From Propionivibrio sp. (GTDB taxonomy: Bacteria > Pseudomonadota > Gammaproteobacteria > Burkholderiales > Rhodocyclaceae), in NCBI GenBank assembly GCA_003249625.1, contig QKII01000287.1, positions 1 through 18,281 of the forward strand: a stretch of DNA of 18,281 bases. The letters run 5' to 3'. The first letter of the stretch is position 1. The number at the start of each line of letters is the position of its first letter. The notes beneath the pieces were generated by a model. It made no database searches. It was not told where the DNA came from and was given only the letters and a program-made list of their open reading frames with translations. Both the position numbers and the translations under genes were made by a program. Below, piece by piece: positions 1 through 8,484 of this stretch.

Positions 1-215
1 TTCTTGATCGCGGTGTCGATCTTGTCCTTCGGCATGTTGACGGCCTTGGCCTTGTCGATCGAGGCGCGCAGGCGCGGGTTGAAGCTGGGATCGCCGCCGC
101 CCATCTTGGCGGCAACGGTGATTTCCTTGGCGACCTTGGAGAAGGCGGCACCGCGTTTCTCGTCCTGACGGCCCTTGCGGTGCTGGATGTTGGCCCATTT
201 GGAATGTCCGGCCAT
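1..215 (-). CDS. yebC: YebC/PmpR-family protein, N-terminal part
   Basis: The reverse strand from 215 reads [20 protein letters not shown], the hallmark N-terminus of the YebC/PmpR family (TACO1-like). Members have been described as DNA-binding regulators and, more recently, as translation factors that relieve ribosome stalling; they act in the cytoplasm. About 71 of the usual roughly 240 residues are present; the gene runs off the left edge. The ATG at 215-213 is preceded by a GAGGT ribosome binding site about 5 nt upstream. It is divergent from the DUF853 ATPase gene, with about 140 nt of shared upstream DNA. In many Proteobacteria yebC lies next to ruvC, but that neighbour would be outside the window. 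The family is certain; the exact role is not shown by this fragment. Confidence 0.95.
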   Translation of the reverse strand, partial: MAGHSKWANIQHRKGRQDEKRGAAFSKVAKEITVAAKMGGGDPSFNPRLRASIDKAKAVNMPKDKIDTAIK

Positions 216-299
216 GGCTTACCTCGTCTGAATTCTCTGTGTGCGCGCTGTTGCAATGACTTGCGATGACAAATGGAGGCAACCCGCCGCACTAAATGG

Positions 300-328
300 T
301 TGATAATAAAAGCCGCGCATTTTATCAC
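300..328 (+). promoter_or_regulatory. candidate sigma70 promoter for the DUF853 ATPase
   Basis: TTGATA (300-305) and TATCAC (323-328) are separated by exactly 17 nt and lie about 30 nt before the ATG at 358. The -35 box is good and the -10 box matches at four of six positions. This is a visual match only. The opposite strand of the same stretch also carries an A/T-rich TAAAAT box that could serve yebC. Confidence 0.4.
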
Positions 329-357
329 TTCCCGTTGGTTCTTCCTGAGGAGTTGCA

Positions 358-1896
358 ATGCTTGATCCGCTTATCGTCGCCCGCAGTCAACATGCCGAAC
401 AGGGCCTGCTGCCGGCGCTGGCTAACCGTCACGGCCTGATCACCGGCGCTACCGGCACCGGCAAGACGGTTACCCTGCAGGTGCTCGCTGAACGTTTTTC
501 CAGTATCGGTGTGCCGGTGTTCATGGCCGACGTGAAGGGCGATCTCTCCGGTCTGGCCGCGCCGGGTGTCGCGTCGACGAAATTGCAGCAACGTCTGCAG
601 ATGCTGGGCGTTTCCGACTGGGCGCCAAGTGGATTCCCGACGGCGTTCTGGGATGTGGCCGGTAGTCAGGGCCACCCGGTGCGGGCGACGATATCCGACA
701 TGGGGCCGTTGCTGCTGGCCCGCCTGCTCAACCTCAACGACACCCAGGCCGGCGTATTGCAGTTGGTATTCAAGATCGCCGATGACAGCGGCCTGCTGCT
801 GCTGGATTTGAAGGATCTGCGGGCGATGGTGCAATACGTCGGGGAGAACGCCAAGTCATTTACCACCGAGTACGGTAACGTCTCGGCCGCGTCGATCGGG
901 GCCATTCAGCGCGGCTTGCTGACGCTCGAACAGGATGGTGGCGACGTTTTTTTCGGCGAGCCGATGCTCGATATCAACGACCTGATTCAGACTGATGCTG
1001 GCAAGGGGATTATCAACATCCTCGCTGCCGACAAACTGATGGCGTCGCCGCGCCTGTACTCGACCTTCCTGCTCTGGCTGCTCGCCGAACTGTTCGAGCA
1101 GTTGCCGGAAGTCGGCGACATGGACAAGCCAAAGCTGGTCTTCTTTTTCGACGAGGCGCACCTGCTGTTCAGCGAAGCGCCTCCGGCGTTGCTGGAGAAG
1201 ATCGAGCAGGTGGTCCGCCTGATCCGCTCGAAGGGTGTTGGCGTCTATTTCGTGACCCAGAATCCGCTCGATATTCCGGACAAGGTGCTTGGCCAACTCG
1301 GCAACCGCGTCCAGCACGCGCTGCGCGCCTTCACCCCACGCGACCAGAAGGCCGTGACGACAGCTGCCGAGACCTTGCGGCCGAATCCGGCGTTCGACGC
1401 CGCCGCAGCGATCACCGAGCTTGGCGTTGGCGAGGCACTGGTCTCGTTCCTCGACGAGAAGGGGCGCCCGACCATCGTTGAGCGCGCCTTCATCTTGCCG
1501 CCAGCGTCGCGCATCGGGCCGCTCGATGCCAGGGAGCGGCAGACGGTGATTCAGTCGTCGCTGGTCTATGGCGTTTACGAGAAGGTGCTTGATCGCGAGT
1601 CGGCCTACGAGAAGCTGCGGCAGGCGACTCCGGTGGCGCAGGATGCTCCGGTGGAGCCCCCGGTTTCACGGCGAACTGCGCCTGCACACCAAGAGCCGGC
1701 GCCATCGTCTGGCGGGGGCTTGTTTGGCGGGCTTGGTGACCTGTTCGGCGGGACGGTCGGTCCGCGCGGAGGTCGGCGCGAGGGCGTGGCCGAAGCCTTG
1801 GCCAAGTCTGCTGCACGGGCAATCGGTTCGCAGGTCGGCCGCGAGATTATCCGCGGGGTGCTTGGTTCGATTCTCGGCGGCGCACGGCGGCGCTGA
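358..1896 (+). CDS. HerA-like ATPase, DUF853 (YjgR) family
   Basis: A 512-residue protein of the DUF853/HerA-HP family, to which E. coli YjgR belongs. These are FtsK/HerA-superfamily P-loop ATPases, probably hexameric DNA- or protein-translocating motors in the cytoplasm; their physiological role is not established. The Walker A motif GATGTGKT is at about residues 30-37, and a Walker B segment [11 protein letters not shown] at about 261-271 has the acidic pair D266/E267. Residues 430-475 form a Pro- then Gly-rich linker, followed by an Ala/Gly-rich conserved tail ([20 protein letters not shown]) typical of the family. The ATG at 358 has GAGGAG 5 nt upstream. It appears monocistronic and converges on the downstream cyclase gene, with 12 nt between the two stop codons and no visible terminator. 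The family call is firm; a helicase function is inferred. Confidence 0.93.
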   Translation: MLDPLIVARSQHAEQGLLPALANRHGLITGATGTGKTVTLQVLAERFSSIGVPVFMADVKGDLSGLAAPGVASTKLQQRLQMLGVSDWAPSGFPTAFWDVAGSQGHPVRATISDMGPLLLARLLNLNDTQAGVLQLVFKIADDSGLLLLDLKDLRAMVQYVGENAKSFTTEYGNVSAASIGAIQRGLLTLEQDGGDVFFGEPMLDINDLIQTDAGKGIINILAADKLMASPRLYSTFLLWLLAELFEQLPEVGDMDKPKLVFFFDEAHLLFSEAPPALLEKIEQVVRLIRSKGVGVYFVTQNPLDIPDKVLGQLGNRVQHALRAFTPRDQKAVTTAAETLRPNPAFDAAAAITELGVGEALVSFLDEKGRPTIVERAFILPPASRIGPLDARERQTVIQSSLVYGVYEKVLDRESAYEKLRQATPVAQDAPVEPPVSRRTAPAHQEPAPSSGGGLFGGLGDLFGGTVGPRGGRREGVAEALAKSAARAIGSQVGREIIRGVLGSILGGARRR

Positions 1897-1908
1897 TCTA
1901 CCTGCTGG

Positions 1909-3111
1909 TTATGGCCCCGGTTGCCCGATGACCCGGTTGCGGCCGGCCGCCTTGGCCGCATAGAGCAATGCGTCGACCCGGTTGACCAGACGGTTGGAAT
2001 CTTCGCCTGGGAAATGGGGAGACACGCCGAACGAGCAGGTGATGATCAGATCCGGCACCGTGTCGAGCAGTTTGGCCGCTTCGAGGGATTTTCGCAGCCG
2101 TTCGGCACAGGCCATGGCTTCGTCGAACGAGGCGCCGGGGAGGATCGCCAGGAATTCTTCGCCACCCCAGCGACCGAAGAAGTCGATGTCGCGCAGCCGG
2201 CTTCTGAATAACCGTGCAACGTTGACCAGCGCCTGGTCGCCGGCCTGATGGCCGTGCGTGTCGTTGATGCGCTTGAAGTTGTCGATGTCCAGCAGGATCA
2301 GCGAAAAACCGATGCCGAGGCGTTGCATCGAGTGAATGGCGCGTTCAAGCTGCTCCGTCAAATAGCGTCGGTTGGATACGCCGGTCAGGCTGTCCTGCCA
2401 GGCCAGGTCCTGCAGTTTCCGGTTCGTCTCTTCCAGCTTTCCTGATTCTTCCTGCAACCGGCGGCGCAGCTCCCTTTCCATCATATGTGCTTCGTTCAAC
2501 TGGGCGAGTGCGTTTTCCCGTTCTGTTTGCTGGGAAAAGTAGAGGCGGGTGAGCCGATGAACGCGCCAGCCGGTCAACAGAAGGTAGGTGGCATAGATTG
2601 CCGTGCCCATGCTCAGGGAAAGCTTGGCCGTGGTGTCAAGGAAATCGGCCGGGCCGAGCAGGAACAGCCAGATCGGGATTGCGGTCGAGATGACGAAGTT
2701 GGCGTAGACGGTGAAATAGGCGTTCATCGAATTCAGCGCCGTTCCGAGAATGGCGGTGAGGGCGAGAAGCTTGAACAGCAGCGTGAAATCCTGTTGCCCG
2801 GTGTCGAGCACGAAAAGCATCGATCCCCAGCAGACGCCTGCGGCAATTGTCGAGAGATGCAGGCGCATCATCCAGCCGGCTGCATGCTGATGTTGTGGGG
2901 CCGCGGTCAGGTAGGCGCGCGCGAGGAGGGCGCGGATTGCCTGGATGACGACAATGCTGACGAACCAGATGGACAGGCGCCCGAACGGGATGCTGCCGTA
3001 ATGCAGTCCCGCTACCATTAGCGCTACCGGAATCGACAGCACGACCGTGGTGCGCCCGCGCAGGAACAGATCGTGCAGCAGCGCGTCGTCGAGCCGGATG
3101 GGGGGTGGCAT
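1909..3111 (-). CDS. membrane-bound GGDEF diguanylate cyclase
   Basis: A 400-residue protein that should make cyclic-di-GMP from two GTP at the inner membrane. Residues about 20-180 hold roughly six hydrophobic segments forming a membrane sensor domain I cannot name with certainty. A charged coiled-coil linker (about 195-235) leads to a GGDEF domain (about 236-395). The active-site motif is GGEEF at 316-320, and an RDID inhibitory I-site lies exactly five residues before it (307-310), so product feedback inhibition is expected. DxD-type metal and substrate residues are seen in LLDIDNFKRIND. It is the last gene of the four-gene unit starting at 7785, 22 nt after the EAL response regulator. No clear Shine-Dalgarno sequence precedes this ATG, so translational coupling or another start is possible. 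The enzymatic call is strong; the sensed signal is unknown. Confidence 0.93.
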   Translation of the reverse strand: MPPPIRLDDALLHDLFLRGRTTVVLSIPVALMVAGLHYGSIPFGRLSIWFVSIVVIQAIRALLARAYLTAAPQHQHAAGWMMRLHLSTIAAGVCWGSMLFVLDTGQQDFTLLFKLLALTAILGTALNSMNAYFTVYANFVISTAIPIWLFLLGPADFLDTTAKLSLSMGTAIYATYLLLTGWRVHRLTRLYFSQQTERENALAQLNEAHMMERELRRRLQEESGKLEETNRKLQDLAWQDSLTGVSNRRYLTEQLERAIHSMQRLGIGFSLILLDIDNFKRINDTHGHQAGDQALVNVARLFRSRLRDIDFFGRWGGEEFLAILPGASFDEAMACAERLRKSLEAAKLLDTVPDLIITCSFGVSPHFPGEDSNRLVNRVDALLYAAKAAGRNRVIGQPGP

Positions 3112-3133
3112 GGCCGTTGCGCCAGCGATGGGG

Positions 3134-5344
3134 CTATTGGTTATGAGCGGTGACGAAGGTGATGAATTCGTCGCCCGTCAGCGGTTTGGCGAACAGGTAG
3201 CCTTGTCCGTCAGTACACCCGAGCTCCAGCATTCGTTGCCGTTGTCCATCCGTCTCGATGCCTTCGGCAACCGTCTTCAGACCGAGTTGCGCCGCAAGTT
3301 GCAGAACGATGCCGGCGATGCTGAAGTCCTTTTCCAGGCTTGCCTCGCCGCTGATAAACGAACGATCTATTTTCAGGCGGTCTACGTCGAGCTGGCGAAC
3401 GATATTCAGTGACGAGTAACCGGTCCCGAAATCGTCGATCGAGATGGTGATCCCTGCATGACGCACGGCAGCGAGCTTCTGCTCGATCAAATCGATATTG
3501 TCGATAGCCACCGATTCTGTGAGTTCAATTTCCAGCGTTCCGGGCGGCGTGCCAAATTCCTGCGCGGTGGCAACGAGCTTGTCAACGAAATCTGGCTCGC
3601 GGAATTGCACATGCGAGACATTGATCGCCATGCGCAGGCTGGTGTGTCCAAGATCGGCTAATCGCCGCTGGAAATGCAGGGCGCTGCGGGTGACCCAGTC
3701 GCCAATCGGCACCATCAGCCCTGATTGCTCAGCAAGCGGGATGAAAGTGTCTGGCGGGATGAAGTTGCCCTGTTCGGTACGCCAGCGCAACAAAGCCTCC
3801 GCACCGACAACGCGGCCGCTGGCCAGTTCGACGAGTGGTTGGTAGGCCAGGAACAGGCGTTCTGCCGAGAATGCGATGCGCAAGCGGTTGAGCAACTGCA
3901 TGCGGGTGCGGGCCGAATCGGCGTGCTCCACCTCGAAATACAGTGCCTTCCCGCGGTTGAAGGATTTCGCCTGTTTCAGGGCGACGCTGGCATTCTTCAT
4001 CAACTCCGCAGCCTTCTCCTGTCCGTCGTCAAGGCGCAGAAGACCAGTGGTTGCGGATAGGCGCAGCTTTTCGCCGGCAATGTCGTAAGGTAACGCGAAG
4101 ACGGCTTCAATGGTGTCGGTATTGACCTCGTCGTGTGCGCCGAGAACACCGAAAACATCGTTGCCAATCCGGGCGACCGCTACGGTCGGCGAGAAACTCT
4201 GTCTCAGGCGCTGGGCGACGGCCTTGAGTACTGCGTCGCCGAATTCCTGGTCGAGGACGCTGTTGATGTCGGCGAAACCGTCGATGTCGATTAGCGCGAG
4301 CATGTCCGATTCCGTGGGGCGCTGGTCGATGCGGGAGACGAAGCTGTTGCGGTTCGGCAGCTTCAGCAGCGAATCTTCGTAGGCGAGATCGGAGATTCGT
4401 TTGAGTAGCACCGTATTGTCGAAAGCGACGGCGATGTTGCTGCAGAAAAGTTCCAGCAACTCGAGGTCGATTGAACTCAGCTGATGGTCGACATCGACGA
4501 AGGCAGCGATCGATGCCCCGCCGGGGGCACTGAAAAACAGCCGGGTGGTCTGCCCGAAGTGGTGGCAGCGGTCGGTCAGCGATTTTTCCAGTTCGATCCG
4601 TATCCGCGGATCGGGAATGGTCTTTAGCGACAACCCGATCCATTCCGAAAAACGGCCGGCAGCAGCGAGGATGTATGGGTGCGCGTCGGCTTGCTCATCG
4701 CCCGGACTGGCGGCGGCGCAGACGACGCCCTCTTCGGGGACCGATAGCAGCGCGCAGAGTTGCGTGACGACGCCCTCGGCGAAGCGGCACAGGCCTTTAG
4801 GTCGGCTCAGGTCGGTGCTGGCCGCGACGATCATCTCCAGCCCGCGGCGGTTGGCTTCAAGGTGATGGATTTGCCAGTAAGAGCGTACGGCGACAGTCAG
4901 GCTGGTGAACAGGCGAACGCGGGTGAGCTCCGATTTTGTCTTGTAGTCGTTGATGTCGTAAGTGCGGATGGTCTCTATTTCGGGGGCATAGCCCGGCTGG
5001 CCGGTACGCAGGATGACGCGCAGCGCATGGTTGCCGAGTTCTTCACGCACGTAGCGGACGAGTTGCAGTCCGGCGTCCGGCGTTTCCATGACTACGTCGA
5101 GCAGCATTACCGCCAGGTCGCTGTGTTCTGTGAGGCGGGTTCGCGCCTCATGTGCCGAATAGGCATGCACGAATTCAATGGCACGACCTTCGATCGGTAC
5201 TCCGTTCAAGGCGAGTTCTGTGGCCAGGTGGATGTCCGGTTCGTCGTCGACGATGAGTACGCGCCAGACTGGTTTTCCCTGCGTCATGGCGTCCTCGGAT
5301 TCGCTGAGGAAGGACATCATTTCGTCGGTGTTCTCTGGAACCAT
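3134..5344 (-). CDS. response regulator with REC, DUF3369, degenerate GGDEF and EAL domains
   Basis: A 736-residue cytoplasmic protein. The receiver domain (about 26-150) has the acidic pair D33/D34, phospho-acceptor D83 (MLLDVVM) and a lysine in NDYKTKS. A DUF3369 sensor-like region follows (about 160-310). The GGDEF domain (about 320-470) is degenerate: GGDEF is replaced by GNDVF (394-398), so it probably does not synthesise c-di-GMP. The EAL domain (about 485-730) keeps its usual catalytic set: E516 in EALLRW, N575, E607, D637/D638 in DDFGTGYSSL, K658, E694 and Q713. The expected activity is phosphodiesterase cleavage of c-di-GMP to pGpG, controlled by phosphorylation. The ATG follows the kinase stop codon directly, and GGAG lies about 9 nt upstream, which fits cognate kinase-regulator pairing. 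The degenerate GGDEF could bind GTP allosterically, as in other composite proteins; that is inference. Confidence 0.94.
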   Translation of the reverse strand: MVPENTDEMMSFLSESEDAMTQGKPVWRVLIVDDEPDIHLATELALNGVPIEGRAIEFVHAYSAHEARTRLTEHSDLAVMLLDVVMETPDAGLQLVRYVREELGNHALRVILRTGQPGYAPEIETIRTYDINDYKTKSELTRVRLFTSLTVAVRSYWQIHHLEANRRGLEMIVAASTDLSRPKGLCRFAEGVVTQLCALLSVPEEGVVCAAASPGDEQADAHPYILAAAGRFSEWIGLSLKTIPDPRIRIELEKSLTDRCHHFGQTTRLFFSAPGGASIAAFVDVDHQLSSIDLELLELFCSNIAVAFDNTVLLKRISDLAYEDSLLKLPNRNSFVSRIDQRPTESDMLALIDIDGFADINSVLDQEFGDAVLKAVAQRLRQSFSPTVAVARIGNDVFGVLGAHDEVNTDTIEAVFALPYDIAGEKLRLSATTGLLRLDDGQEKAAELMKNASVALKQAKSFNRGKALYFEVEHADSARTRMQLLNRLRIAFSAERLFLAYQPLVELASGRVVGAEALLRWRTEQGNFIPPDTFIPLAEQSGLMVPIGDWVTRSALHFQRRLADLGHTSLRMAINVSHVQFREPDFVDKLVATAQEFGTPPGTLEIELTESVAIDNIDLIEQKLAAVRHAGITISIDDFGTGYSSLNIVRQLDVDRLKIDRSFISGEASLEKDFSIAGIVLQLAAQLGLKTVAEGIETDGQRQRMLELGCTDGQGYLFAKPLTGDEFITFVTAHNQ

Positions 5345-6979
5345 CTAGGAATTCTCCGTATCGCCAAGGACTGTTCGGGGGGGCGTGGGCATTTTGTCCG
5401 ATCGGGCCGGGCTTTCCAAGTCGCAATGCTGTTCCGGGGCAACGAGCGGGAGGTCCAGAATGAAGCGTGTTCCCTCGCCGACGCGCGATTCGGCGCGGAT
5501 ATGGCCGCCGAGAACGCCGGTGACGAGGTTGTACACGATGCTCAGGCCCAGTCCGGATCCGCCCGTGCCGAGCCGGGTGGTGTAGAACGGATCGAATATT
5601 CGCGCCAGATACTCCGCCGCTATGCCGTTGCCGTCGTCGGTGACGACCACGCTTGCGGCGCTGTCATGTGTATCTCCCGTGATGGTGATCGTGCATGTCG
5701 GGCGGTTCTCGGCGCCGTGGATGACCGCGTTGTCGATCAGGTTGGTAAGCACCTGTTCGAGGGCACCCGGGTAACTGTCCAGCGTGATTCCGGCGGGGAT
5801 GTCTATTTCGAAGCGGACGGGCGCGTGTTTGTGTCGGAGCCGGACGGCCGCCATCGTTTCCTCCAGTGTTTCGCGCAGGCCGAATCTACGTCGTCGAGCG
5901 CTGGTCTGGTCCACCGCCACTTGCTTGAAATCATTGACCAGCCGCGCCGCTCGCTGCAGGGCGCCTTGCGCCAGGGCTCCGGCCTGTGCGATATCGTCCA
6001 GCATCGAATCGAGTTGTGAGCGGCGGATACCCGCATCGATCAGCCGGCGCAGTTCGACGCACTTGTCGCAAATCGTGCTCACGACGGTGACGCCGGTGCC
6101 GATTGGCGTGTTCAGTTCGTGCGCGACACCGGCGACCAGCGATCCAAGCGACGCGAGTTTTTCAGCCTGGACGAGGTGGTTCTGCATGCGCTGGAGTTCT
6201 TCCAGCGTCGACTGCAGGCGAGTGTTGACCGCCTTCAGCGCGTAGGTTCGCTCCTCGACCTGTTCTTCGAGGTAGTCGACCGATTCGGCGAGGGTCTGGC
6301 GCATGCTGTCGAGTCGCCCGGCGAGTCTGCCGAATTCATCGCTGCCGAGGACAACCACCGGGGTTTGCAGATCGCCGCCAGCGATGCGTTCAGCACTTTT
6401 TCCCAGCGTTCTTAGGGGACGCAGCACGCGCCGGGACAGCCAGAGACCGAGCAGAACCAGCGATGCCAGAAGCTGGATCGCGATGGTGATGAGCAGGCGC
6501 CGCGAGGCGCGCCAGGCCTCGTCCCTGGCCGCCTGGGTCGAGTAGTGGAGAGTGACGTCCCCGAGCCGTTCGCCGTCGTGGCGTATCGTGCGCGAGATGA
6601 CGATTGGCATCGCGTCTTCCATCGTCTTGTGGCTAAAACCAAGCAGCGTCATCTTGGCCGTGTCCGCGACGTTGATGGCGATGACCGACGGATCGGCTGC
6701 GACAGCGGTGATCAGCGGTTCAGCGCTATCGGGGGCCATGTCCCAAAGGGGGCGCTCCAGCCCCGCTTGCAGCAGGTCGGCGAGATTCTCGCCGCGTGTG
6801 CGCGCGTCTCTTTCGATGGTCTGCTGCAGATTCATATAGATCATGATCAGTCCGGCAGCGATGCCGGGTACGACCAGTGAAAACGTGACAGCGATGGCCA
6901 GCGCGCGTCGCAATCCGCGTTGTTTCGTGACTCCGCCGTGCGTGTCCAGGTGACGGGCTGGCTGTTCCATAGAGTTCAT
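5345..6979 (-). CDS. membrane sensor histidine kinase (HAMP, HisKA, HATPase)
   Basis: A 544-residue inner-membrane kinase. TM1 (about 25-48) and TM2 (about 160-181) flank a periplasmic domain of about 110 residues. A HAMP region (about 182-235) and a coiled coil (about 225-270) lead to the H-box VAGVAHELNTP with phospho-acceptor H287. The ATP-binding domain has an N-box (NLIDNAVIHG, N413/N417), a G1 motif DDGNGI (448-453) and a G2 motif GTGGSGLGLS (472-480). The H-box and coiled-coil style resemble DctB/NtrB-class kinases. The start codon overlaps the stop of the upstream binding-protein gene (ATGA), and the stop abuts the EAL regulator, its likely partner. The periplasmic part may read a ligand state passed on by the upstream periplasmic protein. 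An alternative in-frame ATG lies at 6970-6968. Confidence 0.95.
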   Translation of the reverse strand: MNSMEQPARHLDTHGGVTKQRGLRRALAIAVTFSLVVPGIAAGLIMIYMNLQQTIERDARTRGENLADLLQAGLERPLWDMAPDSAEPLITAVAADPSVIAINVADTAKMTLLGFSHKTMEDAMPIVISRTIRHDGERLGDVTLHYSTQAARDEAWRASRRLLITIAIQLLASLVLLGLWLSRRVLRPLRTLGKSAERIAGGDLQTPVVVLGSDEFGRLAGRLDSMRQTLAESVDYLEEQVEERTYALKAVNTRLQSTLEELQRMQNHLVQAEKLASLGSLVAGVAHELNTPIGTGVTVVSTICDKCVELRRLIDAGIRRSQLDSMLDDIAQAGALAQGALQRAARLVNDFKQVAVDQTSARRRRFGLRETLEETMAAVRLRHKHAPVRFEIDIPAGITLDSYPGALEQVLTNLIDNAVIHGAENRPTCTITITGDTHDSAASVVVTDDGNGIAAEYLARIFDPFYTTRLGTGGSGLGLSIVYNLVTGVLGGHIRAESRVGEGTRFILDLPLVAPEQHCDLESPARSDKMPTPPRTVLGDTENS

Positions 6980-7785
6980 GGGCCGGGCGTTCGGGTCGAA
7001 CCAGTTTCCGTCTTCTGACGGAAGATCGGGTCCATCAACTCGTAACTTGTCAGATAGTCGTCAAGCTTTCCGCTAGATCGAAGTGCGGCAAGGCCCCGGT
7101 TGAAACGTTCGATCAGTGCGAGGCTGGCCGGGCTTTGACGCGACAGGGCCACGCTGATCGGAGTCCGGCTGAGGTGGCGCGGATGGTAGGTGATCTGGTC
7201 GGCCTGGTGCGGGGGGAGGGCGGTGCGTAAAAGATAGAGTCCGACGTCGAGGTCCATCGCCACCGCGTCGAGGCGGTTCTCCAGCAGTTTGCGGAGGCTC
7301 TGTATGTCGAGCGTAACTGCTTCCACGCGCAGAACACCGTTCCGGACCGCGCTGTCCCACTCGTCTCCATACGAATAACCGCCTGTTGCTCCCAATCGCC
7401 AGCGCGCGAGATCCTCAACCCGGAGCCAGCCAATGGGCGCGGCTTTGCGGTAGAACAGCACCTTGTCGACATGAATCACCGGTTCGCTCATGACGAAATC
7501 CTTCTGGTGCGCCGAATTTCGAGCCCAGCCGACGGAACCATCCCAGGCGCCTCTACGGGCGTAGTCATAGGCGCGCTTCCACGGGAAATAGCCGTACTCG
7601 ACTGTAATGCCGACCTCTTTGAACGCCTCCGAAACAATGCGTGACAGGGGCCCGCCGTGGGGCAGATTCTGCGAAGTGAACGGCGGCCATTCGCCGTTGG
7701 TGATGCGCAGCGTTTCCGCCCATGACGGGCCGGTGAGCATGATGAGGGTCAATGACGCGGTAAAGACGAGGCGGAAGAAACACAT
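6976..7785 (-). CDS. periplasmic solute-binding-type protein (SBP_bac_3-like), likely sensory
   Basis: A 269-residue protein with an N-terminal signal peptide (hydrophobic to about residue 22, cleavage near SWA|ETL). The mature part begins LRITNGEWPPFTSQ, typical of family-3 extracellular solute-binding proteins, and continues with FPWKRAYDYARRGAWDGSVG, a pattern seen in the divergent, often transporter-less branch of that family. It should bind a small ligand, such as an amino-acid-like compound, in the periplasm. No ABC permease or ATPase gene is nearby. Instead it is the first gene of a unit with a histidine kinase (4-nt ATGA overlap), a c-di-GMP phosphodiesterase regulator and a cyclase. 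This suggests that it delivers ligand information to the kinase rather than feeding a transporter. The ATG at 7785 has no strong ribosome binding site. The ligand cannot be deduced. Confidence 0.88.
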   Translation of the reverse strand: MCFFRLVFTASLTLIMLTGPSWAETLRITNGEWPPFTSQNLPHGGPLSRIVSEAFKEVGITVEYGYFPWKRAYDYARRGAWDGSVGWARNSAHQKDFVMSEPVIHVDKVLFYRKAAPIGWLRVEDLARWRLGATGGYSYGDEWDSAVRNGVLRVEAVTLDIQSLRKLLENRLDAVAMDLDVGLYLLRTALPPHQADQITYHPRHLSRTPISVALSRQSPASLALIERFNRGLAALRSSGKLDDYLTSYELMDPIFRQKTETGSTRTPGP

Positions 7786-7943
7786 GGTCGTTGCTGTTTG
7801 CGCAGTTGTGTTTGTGGAGCCCGGCGCAAGGCAAGGCTTATGACACTATAGATCAGGCGAAGTGTCTGTGCGCCGCCAATGTACGCCGGTGCCGTCGACC
7901 TGTTTGTCATTTTCGTCGGGGACTTTGACCTTCACTGCTGCAA

Positions 7944-8351
7944 TCAGGGCAGGACGATGGTGCCGGCCACCCGGCCGAGTTGCTTGTCACTGGTACGAAT
8001 GTGTCGGAGCAGCCATTCGCACAAAAACGCGCTGGTTCGGTCGGACAGGTGCATTTCTCCGTGATGGATGCTGCGTCGCAGTTTTTTGACGTCCGAGAGC
8101 AATCCGTCGTGCTGGCTTTTGTGAGCAGCGAAATCGAGGTATCCGATGCGCTGCATCAGACGCTCCTCGCGTGCAAAGTGCGCCTTGGTGAACGTGAGCA
8201 GTTCGTCTAGGATCTCGCCGGGCTTTTCTGTGACGCCGTCAGTGGTGAGTGCCTGGGCGAGTTGGTTGGCCAGTGCTATGAGCTGTCTGTGGTCGCTGTC
8301 GATCATCGGATTGCCAACGTCCAGATCGTCCGACCATACGAGTTTTGCCAA
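7944..8351 (-). CDS. bacteriohemerythrin with the full ligand set
   Basis: A small four-helix protein that binds O2 at a non-heme di-iron centre. The ligand pattern is complete: H in IDSDHRQL, HFAREE (H and E), the HKSQH pair, and HIRTSD (H and D). I prefer the TTG start at 8351-8349. It follows AGGTGAGG by 6 nt and gives a 135-residue protein beginning MAKLVWSDDLDVG, the classic family N-terminus and length. Longer frames exist up to 8462, but their extra residues are not hemerythrin-like, and the ATG at 8384 overlaps a probable -10 box. It is transcribed towards the kinase unit, 158 nt from its first gene, and diverges from the EamA transporter. Likely roles are O2 sensing, storage or delivery under microaerobic conditions. 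Partners cannot be deduced. Confidence 0.92.
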   Translation of the reverse strand: MAKLVWSDDLDVGNPMIDSDHRQLIALANQLAQALTTDGVTEKPGEILDELLTFTKAHFAREERLMQRIGYLDFAAHKSQHDGLLSDVKKLRRSIHHGEMHLSDRTSAFLCEWLLRHIRTSDKQLGRVAGTIVLP

Positions 8352-8382
8352 GATATGCCTCACCTTTCCCAGAACCGCCGGC

Positions 8383-8391
8383 ATCCTAGCA
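8383..8391 (-). promoter_or_regulatory. candidate extended -10 promoter for the hemerythrin gene
   Basis: On the minus strand TGCTAGGAT forms an extended -10 (TGn followed by TAGGAT at 8388-8383). It would start RNA at about 8376, some 25 nt before the TTG start codon at 8351. No convincing -35 box lies 17 nt upstream, as is common for extended -10 promoters. This is visual evidence only. Confidence 0.4.
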
Positions 8392-8484
8392 CCGTTCCTT
8401 CCGACGCATAAGGCGTTTGGGCGCGACGAACTGGCAGCGAATACGGTCTGAAATGTTGTCAATCAATCGCGTGGAGCGCATCAT

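Noticed and set aside
1897..1908. Shared bidirectional terminator between the convergent DUF853 and cyclase genes
   Set aside because: The 12-nt gap and adjoining gene ends show no hairpin followed by a T-run.
4760..6019. Plus-strand open frame of 419 codons opposite the kinase and EAL regulator
   Set aside because: It is antisense to conserved catalytic domains; no ribosome binding site or recognisable motif.
7565..7943. Extra small genes in the gap between the binding-protein and hemerythrin genes
   Set aside because: Several short frames exist on both strands, but none has a ribosome binding site or protein-like sequence. The 158-nt gap most likely holds the promoter of the kinase unit; a TATAGT lies near 7850 but no matching -35 was found.
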